From the NCBI GenBank assembly GCA_963702995.1, contig OY969783.1, positions 6,448,001-6,512,000 on the forward strand: 64,000 nt of DNA. Direction: 5' to 3'. A program made the position numbers and the translations under genes. The stretch is from MFD04580-c1 sp963702995. Its GTDB lineage: Bacteria > Planctomycetota > Phycisphaerae > Tepidisphaerales > Tepidisphaeraceae. The notes beneath the pieces are model-generated. The model searched no databases. It had not been told where the DNA came from and worked only from the letters and a program-made list of their open reading frames with translations. Of this stretch, positions 46,858-56,726 are shown piece after piece (positions within the stretch are counted from its first letter, which is position 1; every line of letters begins with the position of its first letter).

Positions 46858-48075
46858 ATGCGAAATCGGACTTTCATTGCAGCTTTCTTCCGCACCCTCA
46901 TCTTCCTTCCGTTGGCCCCGTTGTTTGCCGCCGACAAGCCCGCCACGCGCCCTGCCGCCAAGATCCACCCCGAAGGCCTGCACGACCTGAAGATCGGCGA
47001 TGCCGCTCCGGCGTTCTCGCTCCGCGGGATCGATGGGGGGACGCATACGCTGGCGGATTACAAGGACGCGAAGATCCTCATCATCGCGTTCATGTCGAAC
47101 CACTGCCCGGATTCGCATGGGTCGGTCGAGCGGCTTAAGCAGTTGCTGGCCGACACGAAAGATCGGGGCGTGGCCGTTGTCGCCATCAACCCGAACAACC
47201 CCGACGGGCTGAGCCTTGATGAGCTGGGATATACCCAATACAACGACGGCTTCGACGACATGAAGCGATACGCGGCCGATGCCGGCTTCACCTTCCCGTA
47301 CCTCTACGACGGCGAAACCCAAGGCGCCGCCAAGGCCTACGGTTGCCTGGCGACTCCGCATCTGTTCGTCTTCGATGCCGACCGGCGGCTGCGCTACAAG
47401 GGCCGGCTGGACGATTCGCGCTATGCCGACCCCGCCACCGTCAAATCGACCGACGCGCGGAACGCCGTCCAGGCGATGCTCGCCGGCAAGCCCGTGCCGG
47501 TCGAAGTGACCCCGCCGCACGGTTGCTCGACGAAGTGGCTGGAGAAGAAGTCGTCCGTCGCCGCGCAGCTCGAGAAGTGGGCTAGCACGCCGGTCGATCT
47601 CCAGACGATCGACGCGGCCGGGATTGCGGCGCTCCGCAAGAACGGAACGAAGAAGCTTCGCCTGTTCAACGTCTGGGCGACGTGGTGCGCGCCGTGCCGG
47701 GCCGAGTTCCCCGAGCTGGTCACGACATCGCGAAAGTTCGGGCTGCGCGATTTCGAACTGATCACCATCAGCATTGACGACCCGAACGACGCGGCCGCCG
47801 CGAAGACATTCCTTGAGAAGCAGGGGGCCGGCCTGATGGATCGGCTCAAGCCGTCAGTCCTCGCCGAGGGGCGAACAACGAACAATTATCTCTTCAAGGG
47901 CGCGGACACCAATGCGTTCCTGAAAACGCTCGACCCCGAGTGGCCCGGCGGCGTCCCCCACACCGTCCTCGTCGCGCCGGACGGCACGATTCTCTGGCGT
48001 CACAACGGCCCGGTGGACGGCGAAGAACTGCGGGCCAAGGTGCTTGACACCCTGGGGATCTACTACAAACCATGA
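46858..48075 (+). CDS. Exported protein with two thioredoxin-fold domains (peroxiredoxin-like plus TlpA-like)
   Basis: An intact 405-residue protein with a signal peptide (FFRTLIFLPLAPLFAA). Domain 1 (residues about 45-190) is AhpC/TSA-like: KIGDAAPAFSLRGIDG, then FMSNHCPDSHGSV with a single Cys at 83, and a GCLATPHLFVFD cis-Pro loop. Domain 2 (about 240-405) has NVWATWCAPCRAEFPEL, the C-x-x-C of TlpA/ResA-type oxidoreductases, near 276-280, and a GGVPHTVLVAPDG cis-Pro loop. The pair suggests a periplasmic thiol reductant, of the kind used to keep CxxCH apocytochromes reduced or to handle disulfides; that assignment is by analogy. RBS GGAGG lies 12 bases upstream. Confidence 0.88.
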   Translation: MRNRTFIAAFFRTLIFLPLAPLFAADKPATRPAAKIHPEGLHDLKIGDAAPAFSLRGIDGGTHTLADYKDAKILIIAFMSNHCPDSHGSVERLKQLLADTKDRGVAVVAINPNNPDGLSLDELGYTQYNDGFDDMKRYAADAGFTFPYLYDGETQGAAKAYGCLATPHLFVFDADRRLRYKGRLDDSRYADPATVKSTDARNAVQAMLAGKPVPVEVTPPHGCSTKWLEKKSSVAAQLEKWASTPVDLQTIDAAGIAALRKNGTKKLRLFNVWATWCAPCRAEFPELVTTSRKFGLRDFELITISIDDPNDAAAAKTFLEKQGAGLMDRLKPSVLAEGRTTNNYLFKGADTNAFLKTLDPEWPGGVPHTVLVAPDGTILWRHNGPVDGEELRAKVLDTLGIYYKP

Positions 48076-48123
48076 ACCGCCAGGAAGGCTCTCGTGCGGA
48101 CGGCGCGGGACTCCGCACGACAA

Positions 48124-48303
48124 TCAGAGGCGGTCGTCCCGGCGCTCGAGCTCACGCTCTCGATGCTCCTCGTGACGTTCTTCTCGGATCTCGTGTCGGT
48201 CCCGGTCATGATCATGGCGGTCCCAGTCGCAACCCGGCATCGAGAGCAGCGCGGTTAGCGCAAAGGGGGCGAGGATGAGCGTCTTACGTGTGGCGTGGAA
48301 CAT
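48124..48303 (-). CDS. Very small charged putative lipoprotein
   Basis: A 59-residue protein: MFHATRKTLILAPFALTALL, then SMPGC as a possible lipobox (Cys 25), then about 34 residues made almost only of Asp, His, Arg and Glu (DRHDHDRDRHEIREERHEEH...). A GGAG ribosome site seven bases before the ATG supports translation. It is not a family I can name. The His/Asp-rich tail could bind metal or form a charged coiled coil. It lies 66 bases after the MBL gene on the same strand, so they may be co-transcribed; the next gene converges with 48 bases between stops. Confidence 0.6.
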   Translation of the reverse strand: MFHATRKTLILAPFALTALLSMPGCDWDRHDHDRDRHEIREERHEEHRERELERRDDRL

Positions 48304-48369
48304 ATGCGTCTCCGTTTCCTTCCCGTAGGCGCCACCGTCTCCGACGACGCCTACGCCGTTCGTTCGCGG

Positions 48370-49328
48370 TCACGAGTCGGAACGATTCCGAGCCGAGGCG
48401 AACATCGCCCCCGCCGCAAAGGCGGCGAGGCCGGCGATGGCCAGTTGTCGTGGCAGCGTATCGGGTACGGGCGGCGGCAGCGCCGCGACCACGCCATCCG
48501 CCGTGTAGACCGGGGGTCGCTCGCTGTACCTCCCATGGGGCGGCGGCTCCATCCGGTTCGCGAATCGCTCCAAAGCGTTGCTCAAGTCAGTGCCGACAAG
48601 AGGCAGCCCGTGCCCGGCCGCGACGATCTGCGGCCGCAGTGATGCAAGAGCGAGGAGACTCGACCTCGCCGCACTCCAGTCGGCCGTCATCGGCGTCGGC
48701 GGCCGACAGATCTCCCGCGACCAGGTCATCTGACTCGACCACGAATCCAGGTTGGTCGTCGCCACCGCATCTCCGGCAAGCACGAGTCCGTCGCTTTCCC
48801 GCCACAATGACACGTGCCCAACGGTGTGACCGGGCGTCGGGATCACACGCCAACCGGGCATCTCGTCAACCTGGCCGCTCTCGGGCACCTGCTTAAGATG
48901 AAGGCCAAGGTCGAACCCGTGCGTTGGGAAGAATCGAGACATAAAGCTCATCGCGCCGCCGGGCGTGGGGTCCTGCGGCGGATAGTCGCTCCGGCCCGAC
49001 AGGTAGGGAGCCTCAAGCGGGTGAGCGTAGACCGGGACATCCCACGCCTTTGCCAACTCCAGCGCACTGCCGGCGTGGTCAAAATGCCCGTGCGTCAAGA
49101 CGATCGCCCGGGGCTTGGCGCGGGCCCATACCGTGTGACCAGCGCGTTCCGGACGTACCAACCAAGCCCCGGGAGCCCGGTATCCACCAGCGTCCATCCC
49201 CCATCAGACAGGTCAACCGCGTAAAGGTTGACAAACAGCGTGGTCAAACGCGCGACATCTTGCGTCACAGGGGAGAACGCACCGAGCAGAGTTGGCGCAG
49301 CGGCCTGATCCTTTACTTCCAACATCAT
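48370..49328 (-). CDS. MBL-fold metallo-hydrolase with C-terminal membrane segment (frameshifted)
   Basis: About 319 residues. The N-terminal strand pair FVNLYAVDLSDGGWTLVDTG is followed by the zinc motif VLTHGHFDHAGSALEL (H-x-H-x-D-H), then PTPGHTVGHVSLW and LVLAGDAVATT, which supply the remaining ligands, as in glyoxalase II or lactonase-like hydrolases. The C-terminus ends in a hydrophobic segment (LAIAGLAAFAAGAMFAS), suggesting a membrane anchor. The frame changes near 49130, after VTRYG, and one base joins it to RAKPRAIVLTHGH. Start 49328 has GGAG six bases upstream. Upstream 49340-49480 is open in the same frame but shows nothing recognisable. Substrate unknown. Confidence 0.83.
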
Positions 49329-49539
49329 CTTCAGCTCCACGCATGGGTCGTCCACCTGCCCCACTAACACAGCGCACCGTTCCAACCCCTCGGATTGCAA
49401 AAGCGACGCCATGCCGGACGAAAAGCCACAAGTGATCGGGCAACCGAGGGGGATGAGGTCGGCCGAGTGCGGTTCTCGCAAGGCCCGCTAGCGTGGCTGG
49501 GCGGATCGAATAAGGTGAGCTGCCGTCCCACCGGCTAGA

Positions 49540-49610
49540 GTGCCGCCCTGCCCTCACCAGCGTAGCTGGCACGCCGGAGAAACGCCCGCCGGTGAGGGCG
49601 CCGGCGGCAC
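49540..49610. repeat. Dispersed GC-rich palindrome, copy C (partial)
   Basis: GTGCCGCCCTGCCCTCACC (49540-49558) and GGTGAGGGCGCCGGCGGCAC (49591-49610) form imperfect arms identical in style to copies A and B; the flanking TTCCAGG block is missing. It lies in the 360-base gap between the MBL gene and the DUF1552 gene, where nothing else was recognised. Confidence 0.65.
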
Positions 49611-49691
49611 GTCGGACGTCGAACGCGATAGATCGCTTTGCAGCAGGATGTAGTCACGGTGAAATCTGGACTGAGAGAGCGAGTGCGTGCC

Positions 49692-51002
49692 TTACAACTC
49701 CGCCAGCCTCTCTTTGGAGTCACCAAAACTGTCAAGATGAACCCCCATTTTGTCCATCAGCGAGAGATAGAGGCTGCACATCTTTCGGTTCGGCCTATCC
49801 AGAAAATCGAGCGCGCGACCCGTCCTGATTTGCCCGCCACCGCTGCCAAGCACCACCACGGGCAACTGCTTGTTGTCATGGTTGCCGGTCATCATGCTGG
49901 AAAGGAACAGAACCATGCTGTTGTCGAGCAGCGTGCGATCCCCTTCCTGAACGGCGTCGAGCTTTTCGGCGACATAGGCGGCCTGCCCCGTGAAAAACTG
50001 GTTGACCTTCAGCCAGTCGTCCCCGTCCGTGTGCGAAAGAAGGTGGTGGATCATGTAGTCCACCTTCAGGTTCGGGAACCGAAGCGATGAGTGGTCGTTG
50101 TTCAGCTTCAGGGTGCAGACGCGCGTCGTATCCGTACGGAAGGCAAGGACCAGAATGTCGCACATGAGGCGCATATGCTGGTCGATGTCCTGCGGGATGC
50201 CATCGGCGGGGCGGGCGATGTCGGGCTGGACGAGCGTCGGCCGCCATCCCTGGAGGCGCCCGGCCTTCCCGGCGATGTCGATCCGCTGCTCGAGCTCGCG
50301 GACGCTCGAAAGGTATTCGTCGAGTCGGTGCTGGTCGGCCCGGCTCACCGCGCCGCGCAGCCCGCGCGCCTCCTCCATCACGGCGTCGAGCACGCTCTGG
50401 TCAGCCTTGCCGCCTTCATTGCGGAAGAGGCGATCGAACGCCAGGGCCGGGTAGAGCTCCAGCGGCGTCGGAGTGGTCGGCGAGCTCCACGAAATGTGCG
50501 AGCTGTAGACCATCGAATAGTTCTTGTGGATCGCCGCGATCGGCTGCTCGCATCCCAGGACGAGGCTCGACACCTTGGTCTGGGCCTTCATCCGCTCGGC
50601 GACGACCTGGTCGCAGCTTACGCCCGAGCGAATCTCACCCCCGGGAGCCAGATGAGCGCCGGTGAGAAGGTTGCCCGTCTGGCAACTGTGAATCCCGCCG
50701 ATCAGCGCTTCCTGATTGTAGAGCCCGCGCAACAGCAGCAGCTTCTCGCGGAACGGATGGAGCGGCTCGAGCACCTTGCCCAGTTCCATCGCGCTCCCCT
50801 CGCCGCGCGCCCACCACTCCCGGCTGTGGAAGCCGTTCCCGGCGAAGAGGCATGCGAAGCGCACCGGCGGCTCCGACGCCCTATTTTTCGGCTGCTCGTC
50901 CCCCCAGACGGCGGCCGACTCGAGCCAGGGGAGCGCCATCGTCACGCCCAGCCCGTGCAGGAACGCCCGGCGCGAGATCGGATGAAGGATTCGAGCATTC
51001 AT
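49692..51002 (-). CDS. Tat-exported DUF1552 protein, pair 3
   Basis: An intact 436-residue protein with a SRRAFLHGLGVTMALPWLES Tat signal. The mature part shows FACLFAGNGFHSREWWARG, KLLLLRGLYNQEALIGGIHS, LDEYLSSVRELEQRID and VLFLSSMMTGNHDNKQLPVV, all typical of DUF1552. Its middle helix (LDEYLSSVRELEQR) is very close to that of the pair 2 paralogue (LDEYFTSVRELEQR), while the pair 1 protein diverges more. It starts 31 bases after the stop of the DUF1592-type gene, so the two form an operon. Activity unknown. Confidence 0.93.
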   Translation of the reverse strand: MNARILHPISRRAFLHGLGVTMALPWLESAAVWGDEQPKNRASEPPVRFACLFAGNGFHSREWWARGEGSAMELGKVLEPLHPFREKLLLLRGLYNQEALIGGIHSCQTGNLLTGAHLAPGGEIRSGVSCDQVVAERMKAQTKVSSLVLGCEQPIAAIHKNYSMVYSSHISWSSPTTPTPLELYPALAFDRLFRNEGGKADQSVLDAVMEEARGLRGAVSRADQHRLDEYLSSVRELEQRIDIAGKAGRLQGWRPTLVQPDIARPADGIPQDIDQHMRLMCDILVLAFRTDTTRVCTLKLNNDHSSLRFPNLKVDYMIHHLLSHTDGDDWLKVNQFFTGQAAYVAEKLDAVQEGDRTLLDNSMVLFLSSMMTGNHDNKQLPVVVLGSGGGQIRTGRALDFLDRPNRKMCSLYLSLMDKMGVHLDSFGDSKERLAEL

Positions 51003-51033
51003 GGGTCGCGTCTCCCGTTGCGGCGAACGTCAA

Positions 51034-54000
51034 TCAGTCGGCGTAGTCTGCCCCCCGGATCATTGTAAACTGCGGGCTACGGACGATCTTTTGAACGAGG
51101 CCGGCAATTGTGCCCCCACTCCCATCTTTCATCGCGGCCGCCGTCATCTCGTCGATCAGCGGCTGGTCCGAAAGCGCGACCGACCTGCCCAGCGCGTAGC
51201 CAAGCAGCCGCTTGCAGAAGAGCCGGACGATCACCTCGCGCTTGCGCTTCAGAAGGAATGACCGCAGCCCGTCCAGGCCGTCAAACTCGGCCCCGTCCTT
51301 CAGCCGCGCGTGTGAATCGATCGGCAAGCCGGCCAGGTCTTTCGTCCGCAGCCGCCCGATCGGGTCGTAGCGCTCGAAGGCGAGCCCGAACGGATCGATC
51401 CGCACATGGCAAACGGCACACGACGGGTCGCTCACGTGCCGCTCGAGCTGTTGCCGAACCGTCAGCCCGCCTTCGCCCTCGGCGTCAGGGATCTTCGGCA
51501 CGTCCGCCGGCGGGCGCGGCAGCTTTTCGCCCAGCAGCGTCTCCACCACCCAGTTCCCGCGTAACACGGGGCTGGTTCGTGATGCCCCTGATTCCTTCGC
51601 TTGGATGCTCGCCAGGCCGAGCAGCCCGCCGCGGCCGTACTTCCGCACCCCGTCCACCCGCCGCCACTGCGGCCCCGTGACGCCGGGGACGCCGTAGTGG
51701 CCGGCCAGCCGCCCGTTCAGGAACGTGTAGTCCGCGTCGAGCAGATCCGTCACCGGTCGCTCGCCCTGGAACAGCGACTGAAAGAAGAGGATCGTTTCTT
51801 CATAGATCGCGGCCCGAAGCTCCGGGTCGAACGTTGGGAAGAGCGTCTCGTTCTTCTCGTTCAGGCCGTCAAACCCGCGAACGTTCACCCACTGGGCGCC
51901 GAACTCGATCGCCAGCGATCGCACGCGGCCGTCGTCGAGCATCCGGCGCGCCTGGGCCGCCAGCACATCGGGCTGATGCAGCCGGCCGGCCGCCGCCAGA
52001 TCACGAAGTGGCTGATCCGGTGCGCTCGACCATAGGAAGTAGCTGAGCCGCGTCGCCAACTCCCAGTCATCGACCGGCGCCGGCGCGACGCCCGGCGGGG
52101 CATGTTCGATCCGATACAGGAACGCCGGGGAGACGAAAATACGGAGCAGCGCTCCGCGAAACGCCTCCTCGTGCCCGGCCCCCTGGTCGCGAATGGCCTG
52201 GTAAACGTGGCGGAGGCCGGACCGTTCCCGATCATCGAGCGGCCGACGAAAGGCGCGACCGGCGAATTCGTCCAAGGCATCGAGCTGTCGGGCGGACGCC
52301 GTTGCTTCATCGCGCAGGAGCGCGTCGGCGCGCTTCTGGAACGACGGCCGCAGGCTCTCAAAGTGGGCGACCATCTCCGGCGGCTGGTCCTGCGTCACGA
52401 ACCCGATGAACAGCGGCAGGTAACTGTTCTCCGCGGCCGCCTGCCGGGTGATGAACCGATGTTCCTCCCATAGTCGATCCAGGCGCCGTTGCTCGGCCTC
52501 ATCAAGGAACAACCGTTCCAGCGGTTCATCTTCCCGGTGGTACATCTTCAGCGAGACCACTTCGTCGTTGGGGACGACCGCGGGGAAGCAGAGATAAAGC
52601 GGGAAGATTTTTCGGAACTCCGCGTTGCCGCGCACCATCGCCCCGTAACCCGCCCCGTCGGCCGAGGCCAGCGCCAGCGCGCTACCCTCCCATCGCTCCG
52701 CTGACGACGGCGGAGTGGCCTGCACCCGCGCGTAGGCAAGCTGATCTCTTGACGCGCCTTCGACGCGGACGTCAACGGCAAATTCCCTTTCCGCCAGCAG
52801 CGCCGCCGGCAGCCGGATCGCCGTAACAGAGCCGATGTCGGTCACCAGGCTGGCCGCATCGGTGTTCGCGCCCCCGGGTCGCCCGGCAAATCGGGCCGGA
52901 GGCAAGCCATAAAGGGCACCGTCTTTGTTCGACTTCGCGAGGCGGCCGAGATCCACCCCGGCCAGCAGGGGGCTCGCCCTGGTGACCAGCTTCTCATAGA
53001 GCGCCCGATCCCCCACGCTCCGCTTGAGCGGCGCCGGCCCGACAACAACACTTCAACCTGCTTCGCCAAGTCCGCTCTTGTACTTCCGTCCGCTGATTCG
53101 TTGACCGCGGCGCGCCACTGCCCGAGGAGCGACCCCGTAGGAATGACGCCCTTGGTCGCCGCGGGCCGCTCATGGGCCGCGCTTGTGCCGTACGCGAATC
53201 GCCACACGTCGGCGTTCCCCATCCGGTCCGCATGCGGGTTCCCGAGGGTGATCGATCCGGCCACATCGGCTGACAGGTCCCACGCGCGTGCCACTTCCGC
53301 CGCATCGGCCCGGGCGACGGATGGCCGCGTCGAGGCGTCCGAGGCACGACTCGGCTTCGTCGTCGGCAGCCCCTTTGCGGTGACGGTGAAGCCAAGCTCC
53401 GTCAGATCGCACAAATGGTTCCCCTCGTTCGCGTCAACGGCGAGGACCAGTTCGTCCCCCAGCTCGGTCCGCACGATGCGGGGGGCAGGCTTTGCTTCCT
53501 CGCCCAGGCCCAGCTCCCCGTCCGCCAGGGGCGTCGCTCGCCCGCCCCGACGATGTTCCAGCCACCAGGCGACGCCGTTCCCGCAGGCCGGGTGCCCGTG
53601 CTTGACCCGAACCGTGACTTCAACGCTGCCCGGAGATCGGGCTTTTCCAGGCGACGGCGACGAACTGAGTCGGCGTGGGGTGGACCGCGACCCCATGGGC
53701 CGGCAGGCGGCCGGGGATCAACTCGTCCCGGTCCGAAGCGTTGGCCACCACGACCGGCAGCGTCCCTCCGGCCTTTCGCCAGCCGCGGACGGCCGGCTGC
53801 GACTCCACCGCCGGCGCGGGCTCGTCCAGAAGTGACAGGGGGGCGGCCGGCAGGGTTGGGGCCGGCATTTCGTGCGCGCGGGGGCCAAGGTCCAGCAACT
53901 CGACCCATCGTGCCAGGAGTGCGCCGTCCAGTTTGCGCTCCGTCGCCAGCCGATCGGTAGTCCACGCCGGATCTCTGGCCAGAGCGGCGGCGGCCGCCAG

Positions 54001-55379
54001 GTACTTCGAGCAGTCGGCGAAAACCGACGGGTAGTCGATTTCGAACGCGGGGCCGAAATCGGCATAGTCGCGCAGAGAAGCGCCGCCTTGCCGCCCGCCT
54101 CGAAACGCGGCCGCCCCCAGACGAGCCTTGCGCCACCGCCCCCGGACCCCTCGCGCGAAACCAGGTAAATCGTGACGTCCGTCTGACCCGTGGCCGGTTT
54201 CACGGTCAATCGGATCGGGACCGATAAGGCGGCGACCGGGTCGGACGGGTGTTGCCGGGTCAGATTCTCGACGAAGCGGCCGCTTTCCGATCGTGTATAG
54301 CTGCCAACCGGCGCGGCGTTCCAAAGTGCCGCCTGCCACGCCGCAACCTCGGCCGCCAGCGCCGGGCCGTCACCGAGAGACGCGGAGCGCCAGCGGGCCC
54401 GGATCGCGTCGAGCGGGTGCGACGGCGCCGCGCGAAGCAGCGCATCGCCGAGCACGCGGAGGTATTTCGGGTTGAGGTGCTCGGCGGCCGCCACCTGTTC
54501 CGGCGTCTCGCGGCCGCCCAATAGTTCAGCGCGGTGCCGGAGCGTCGCGGCGAAAAAGGGCTCGGTCAGCAGGTGCCCCTCCCCAGTTGCGTACGTCGCG
54601 TAGAACTGGCGGAGCCGGGCCGTGCTTTCATCGCTCCAGTCCCGCCGCGACTTGGCGGGTGAAAAGCGAAATCCGTCCGGCAGGAGCACGGCGTGCGCTG
54701 CGATCTCTCGGGCGGCGCCGAGGTATTTGGTGAGCAGGGCGGGGGAGATGTCGGTCAACGACTCGGCCGCGTTGGTGAACCCCTCGCCGCCCGCGCCGTC
54801 GGGCGGGAACTGCCGCGTCGGCTTCAGATCAACCCCCGTCAAATCGCGCACTGTGCAGTCGAATTCGGTATTGCTTAGCCGTCGAAGGGGGACAAAGCCG
54901 GGGTCGCCGCAATGGGCGTTGGCCTCGGCGTTGAGCAGGCCCCGAACCCAGTCGATCAACCGCTGCCGTTCCAGCGGAGTTGGCTGCGGCTTGTCGGCGG
55001 GCGGCATGTCGGCCGCCTCGACCATCTCCAGGACCAGCTGCCACGGCTTGGGGTCCTTTCGGACCAGGCCCGCCGAGGTGAATCGCTCCAGGTCCAGGCT
55101 CCCTTTTTTCACCTTGGCCGAGTGGCAGCGAAGGCAGTAAGTGCCCACTAACGGGCGGATCTCGCTGGCGAAGCTTTCCGACGCTGCGTCAGGGGCCGGC
55201 AGGGCCGCCGCGGCATCCCCGGCGTCAGACCCCCGCGCAACCCGACCGATCGCGCACGCCGTCAGAAGGAACAGACAGAGCAGACCGCGCAGCGAATGCG
55301 TCCGACAGGTCGGCCCACCATCCCGCCCAAGCGGATGTGCGGCGGCCACATGATTCGTTTGGCTCGGTATCAACGCCAT
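51034..55379 (-). CDS. Very large DUF1587/DUF1592/DUF1588/DUF1585 protein, pair 3 (three frameshifts)
   Basis: About 1447 residues once three breaks (near 54075, 53640 and 53020) are bridged, far longer than the roughly 790 of its relatives here. Order: signal segment LRGLLCLFLLTACAIG, PSCyt1 heme motif TYCLRCHSAKVKKGSLDLE, DUF1587 (LRRLSNTEFDCTVRDLTGVD), then a long insert of about 700 residues with an Ig-like segment (SVEVTVRVKHGHPACGNG) and VARAWDLSADVAGSI, then DUF1592 (LDEFAGRAFRRPL, LLRIFVSPAFLYRIEH), DUF1588 with SCAVCHVRIDPFGLAFERYD, and DUF1585 (FCKRLLGYALGRSV). The start codon at 55379 overlaps that of the divergent SGNH gene. Reaction unknown; the partner DUF1552 gene follows. Confidence 0.87.
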
Positions 55380-56129
55380 GCCTAAAGCTCAATGCCACTC
55401 GGCGCGATCGGTTCGGTCCAAAACCGCGACGATCCTGACCGCGGCGTTTGTCGTCACCGCCGTCAGTCTATACGCCGCACGGGCGTCCGCGGACGAGAAG
55501 CTGCCGACCACGCGGCCGGCCACCACGGCGCCAGCCTCCCCCGAAGGACGATACGAAAAAGAGATCGCCGCGTTTGAAGCGGCCGACCGGCAATCCCCGC
55601 CGGCCAAGGGGGGCATTCTGTTTGTCGGCGATTCAGGGATCAAAAAGTGGGTTTCTCTCGCGGCCGACTTCCCCGGCCAGCCGGTCATCAACCGCGGCTT
55701 CGGCGGCTCAAAGATGGCCGACCTGCTCCTCTACACCGACCGGATCGTCATCCCGTACCAGCCTCGCCTCATCATCGTCCGCGAAGGCGGAAACGACCTC
55801 ACGTCCGGCGTCACGCCCGAGCAGCTTCTCGCGCAGTTCCAGACCTTTGTGGACAAGGTCCACACAGCCCTCCCGGACACGCGGATCGCCTTCTTCTCCC
55901 TCAACCCCAACCCCGCGCGCTGGGCCAAGCCCCAACCCGTCAACGCGCCAACGCGATGATCCGCGCCTTTGCCGAATCCGGAAAGAACCTCGACTTCATT
56001 TACGTCTGGGACGAGTTCCTCGGCCCCGACGGCAAGCCCCGTGAAGATCTGTTCGTGCAGGATCGCCTGCACAACAATGCCGAGGGGTACAAGCTCTACG
56101 CCGCCGCGGTGCGACCGCACTTGAAATGA
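55378..56129 (+). CDS. Exported SGNH/GDSL hydrolase (frameshifted)
   Basis: About 249 residues with a signal segment (ILTAAFVVTAVSLYAARASA) and a Thr/Pro linker. SGNH blocks: ILFVGDSGIKKW (nucleophile Ser about 86), NRGFGGSKMADLL (oxyanion Gly), GGNDL (Asn), and DRLHNNAEGY with the Asp-x-x-His pair near the end. One frame change near 55945, between QPVNAP and NAMIRAFAES. The family cleaves acetyl or other ester groups, often on carbohydrates. It resembles the platelet-activating-factor acetylhydrolase-like branch. Its ATG overlaps the divergent DUF1587 gene's ATG within the same CATG, so one of the two starts may be wrong. Confidence 0.85.
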
Positions 56130-56145
56130 TGGGCAGCGACGCCCC

Positions 56146-56296
56146 GAGCGCTTCGAAACCGCTCCCCACCGGCGTGGTTTTCGCGGGAACCGGCACGGCG
56201 CTCAGCGAGCCGCGACCGTCAGGGAGCGGTTGGGCTCACCGGCCGCGGGACGTCCGTCCGCATCACGCGCCACCCGGAGCGCTCTGAAACCGCTTG
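56146..56296. repeat. Degenerate direct repeat in a convergent gap
   Basis: GAGCGCTTCGAAACCGCTCC (56146-56165) and GAGCGCTCTGAAACCGCTTG (56277-56296) match at 16 of 20 positions and are both followed by an ACCGG/ACGGG-CG-GG pattern. They flank most of the 212-base gap between the SGNH and ferredoxin genes. Too weak to name a family. Confidence 0.4.
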
Positions 56297-56341
56297 CTAA
56301 CGGGCGCGGCTCGCGAGTGGCCCGCGCGGAAACCCTCCCTG

Positions 56342-56629
56342 TCACGCGGTCGCTGGCTTCTTCTCATACCACTCGGCGTTTCGTCGGATGAAGTCATTCC
56401 ACTCCGCCGGGACATCCTGTTCGTCGAAGATCGCGGAAGCAGGGCATTCATCCACGCAAAGGCCGCAGCAAATGCAATTGCTCGGGTCGATGTACAGCAT
56501 TTCGGCGGCCGCGAACTCCGCCTCTTCCTTGGTGGGATGGATGCAATCGACAGGGCAAGCGGTGATGCACGCCGTATCCTTGACGCCGATGCAGGGAAGC
56601 GTGATGACAAACGCCTTGTTTTGCTCCAT
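56342..56629 (-). CDS. Small ferredoxin with two iron-sulfur clusters (FdxA-like)
   Basis: A 95-residue soluble electron carrier. Cys 13, 21, 25 and 29 occur in C-x7-C-x3-C-P-x2-C, and Cys 52, 55, 58 and 62 in C-x2-C-x2-C-x3-C-P, the pattern of 7Fe/8Fe ferredoxins of the FdxA type; the Val in place of the second Cys of the first motif favours a [3Fe-4S] plus [4Fe-4S] pair. Cys 54 is extra. It has a conserved tail (AEWNDFIRRNAEWYEKKPA). MEQNKAFVI (56629) is the natural start; upstream residues in frame show no homology. It probably supplies electrons to a cytoplasmic reductase, not identified here. Confidence 0.9.
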   Translation of the reverse strand: MEQNKAFVITLPCIGVKDTACITACPVDCIHPTKEEAEFAAAEMLYIDPSNCICCGLCVDECPASAIFDEQDVPAEWNDFIRRNAEWYEKKPATA

Positions 56630-56726
56630 TCTTGTCGCCGCGCCGCAAGCGGACAATCCGTTCGTCGGGCAAGCTCGAACGAAGAACTTAGACCGGCGAC
56701 TTAAATTCCACAAAGACATTCGGATA

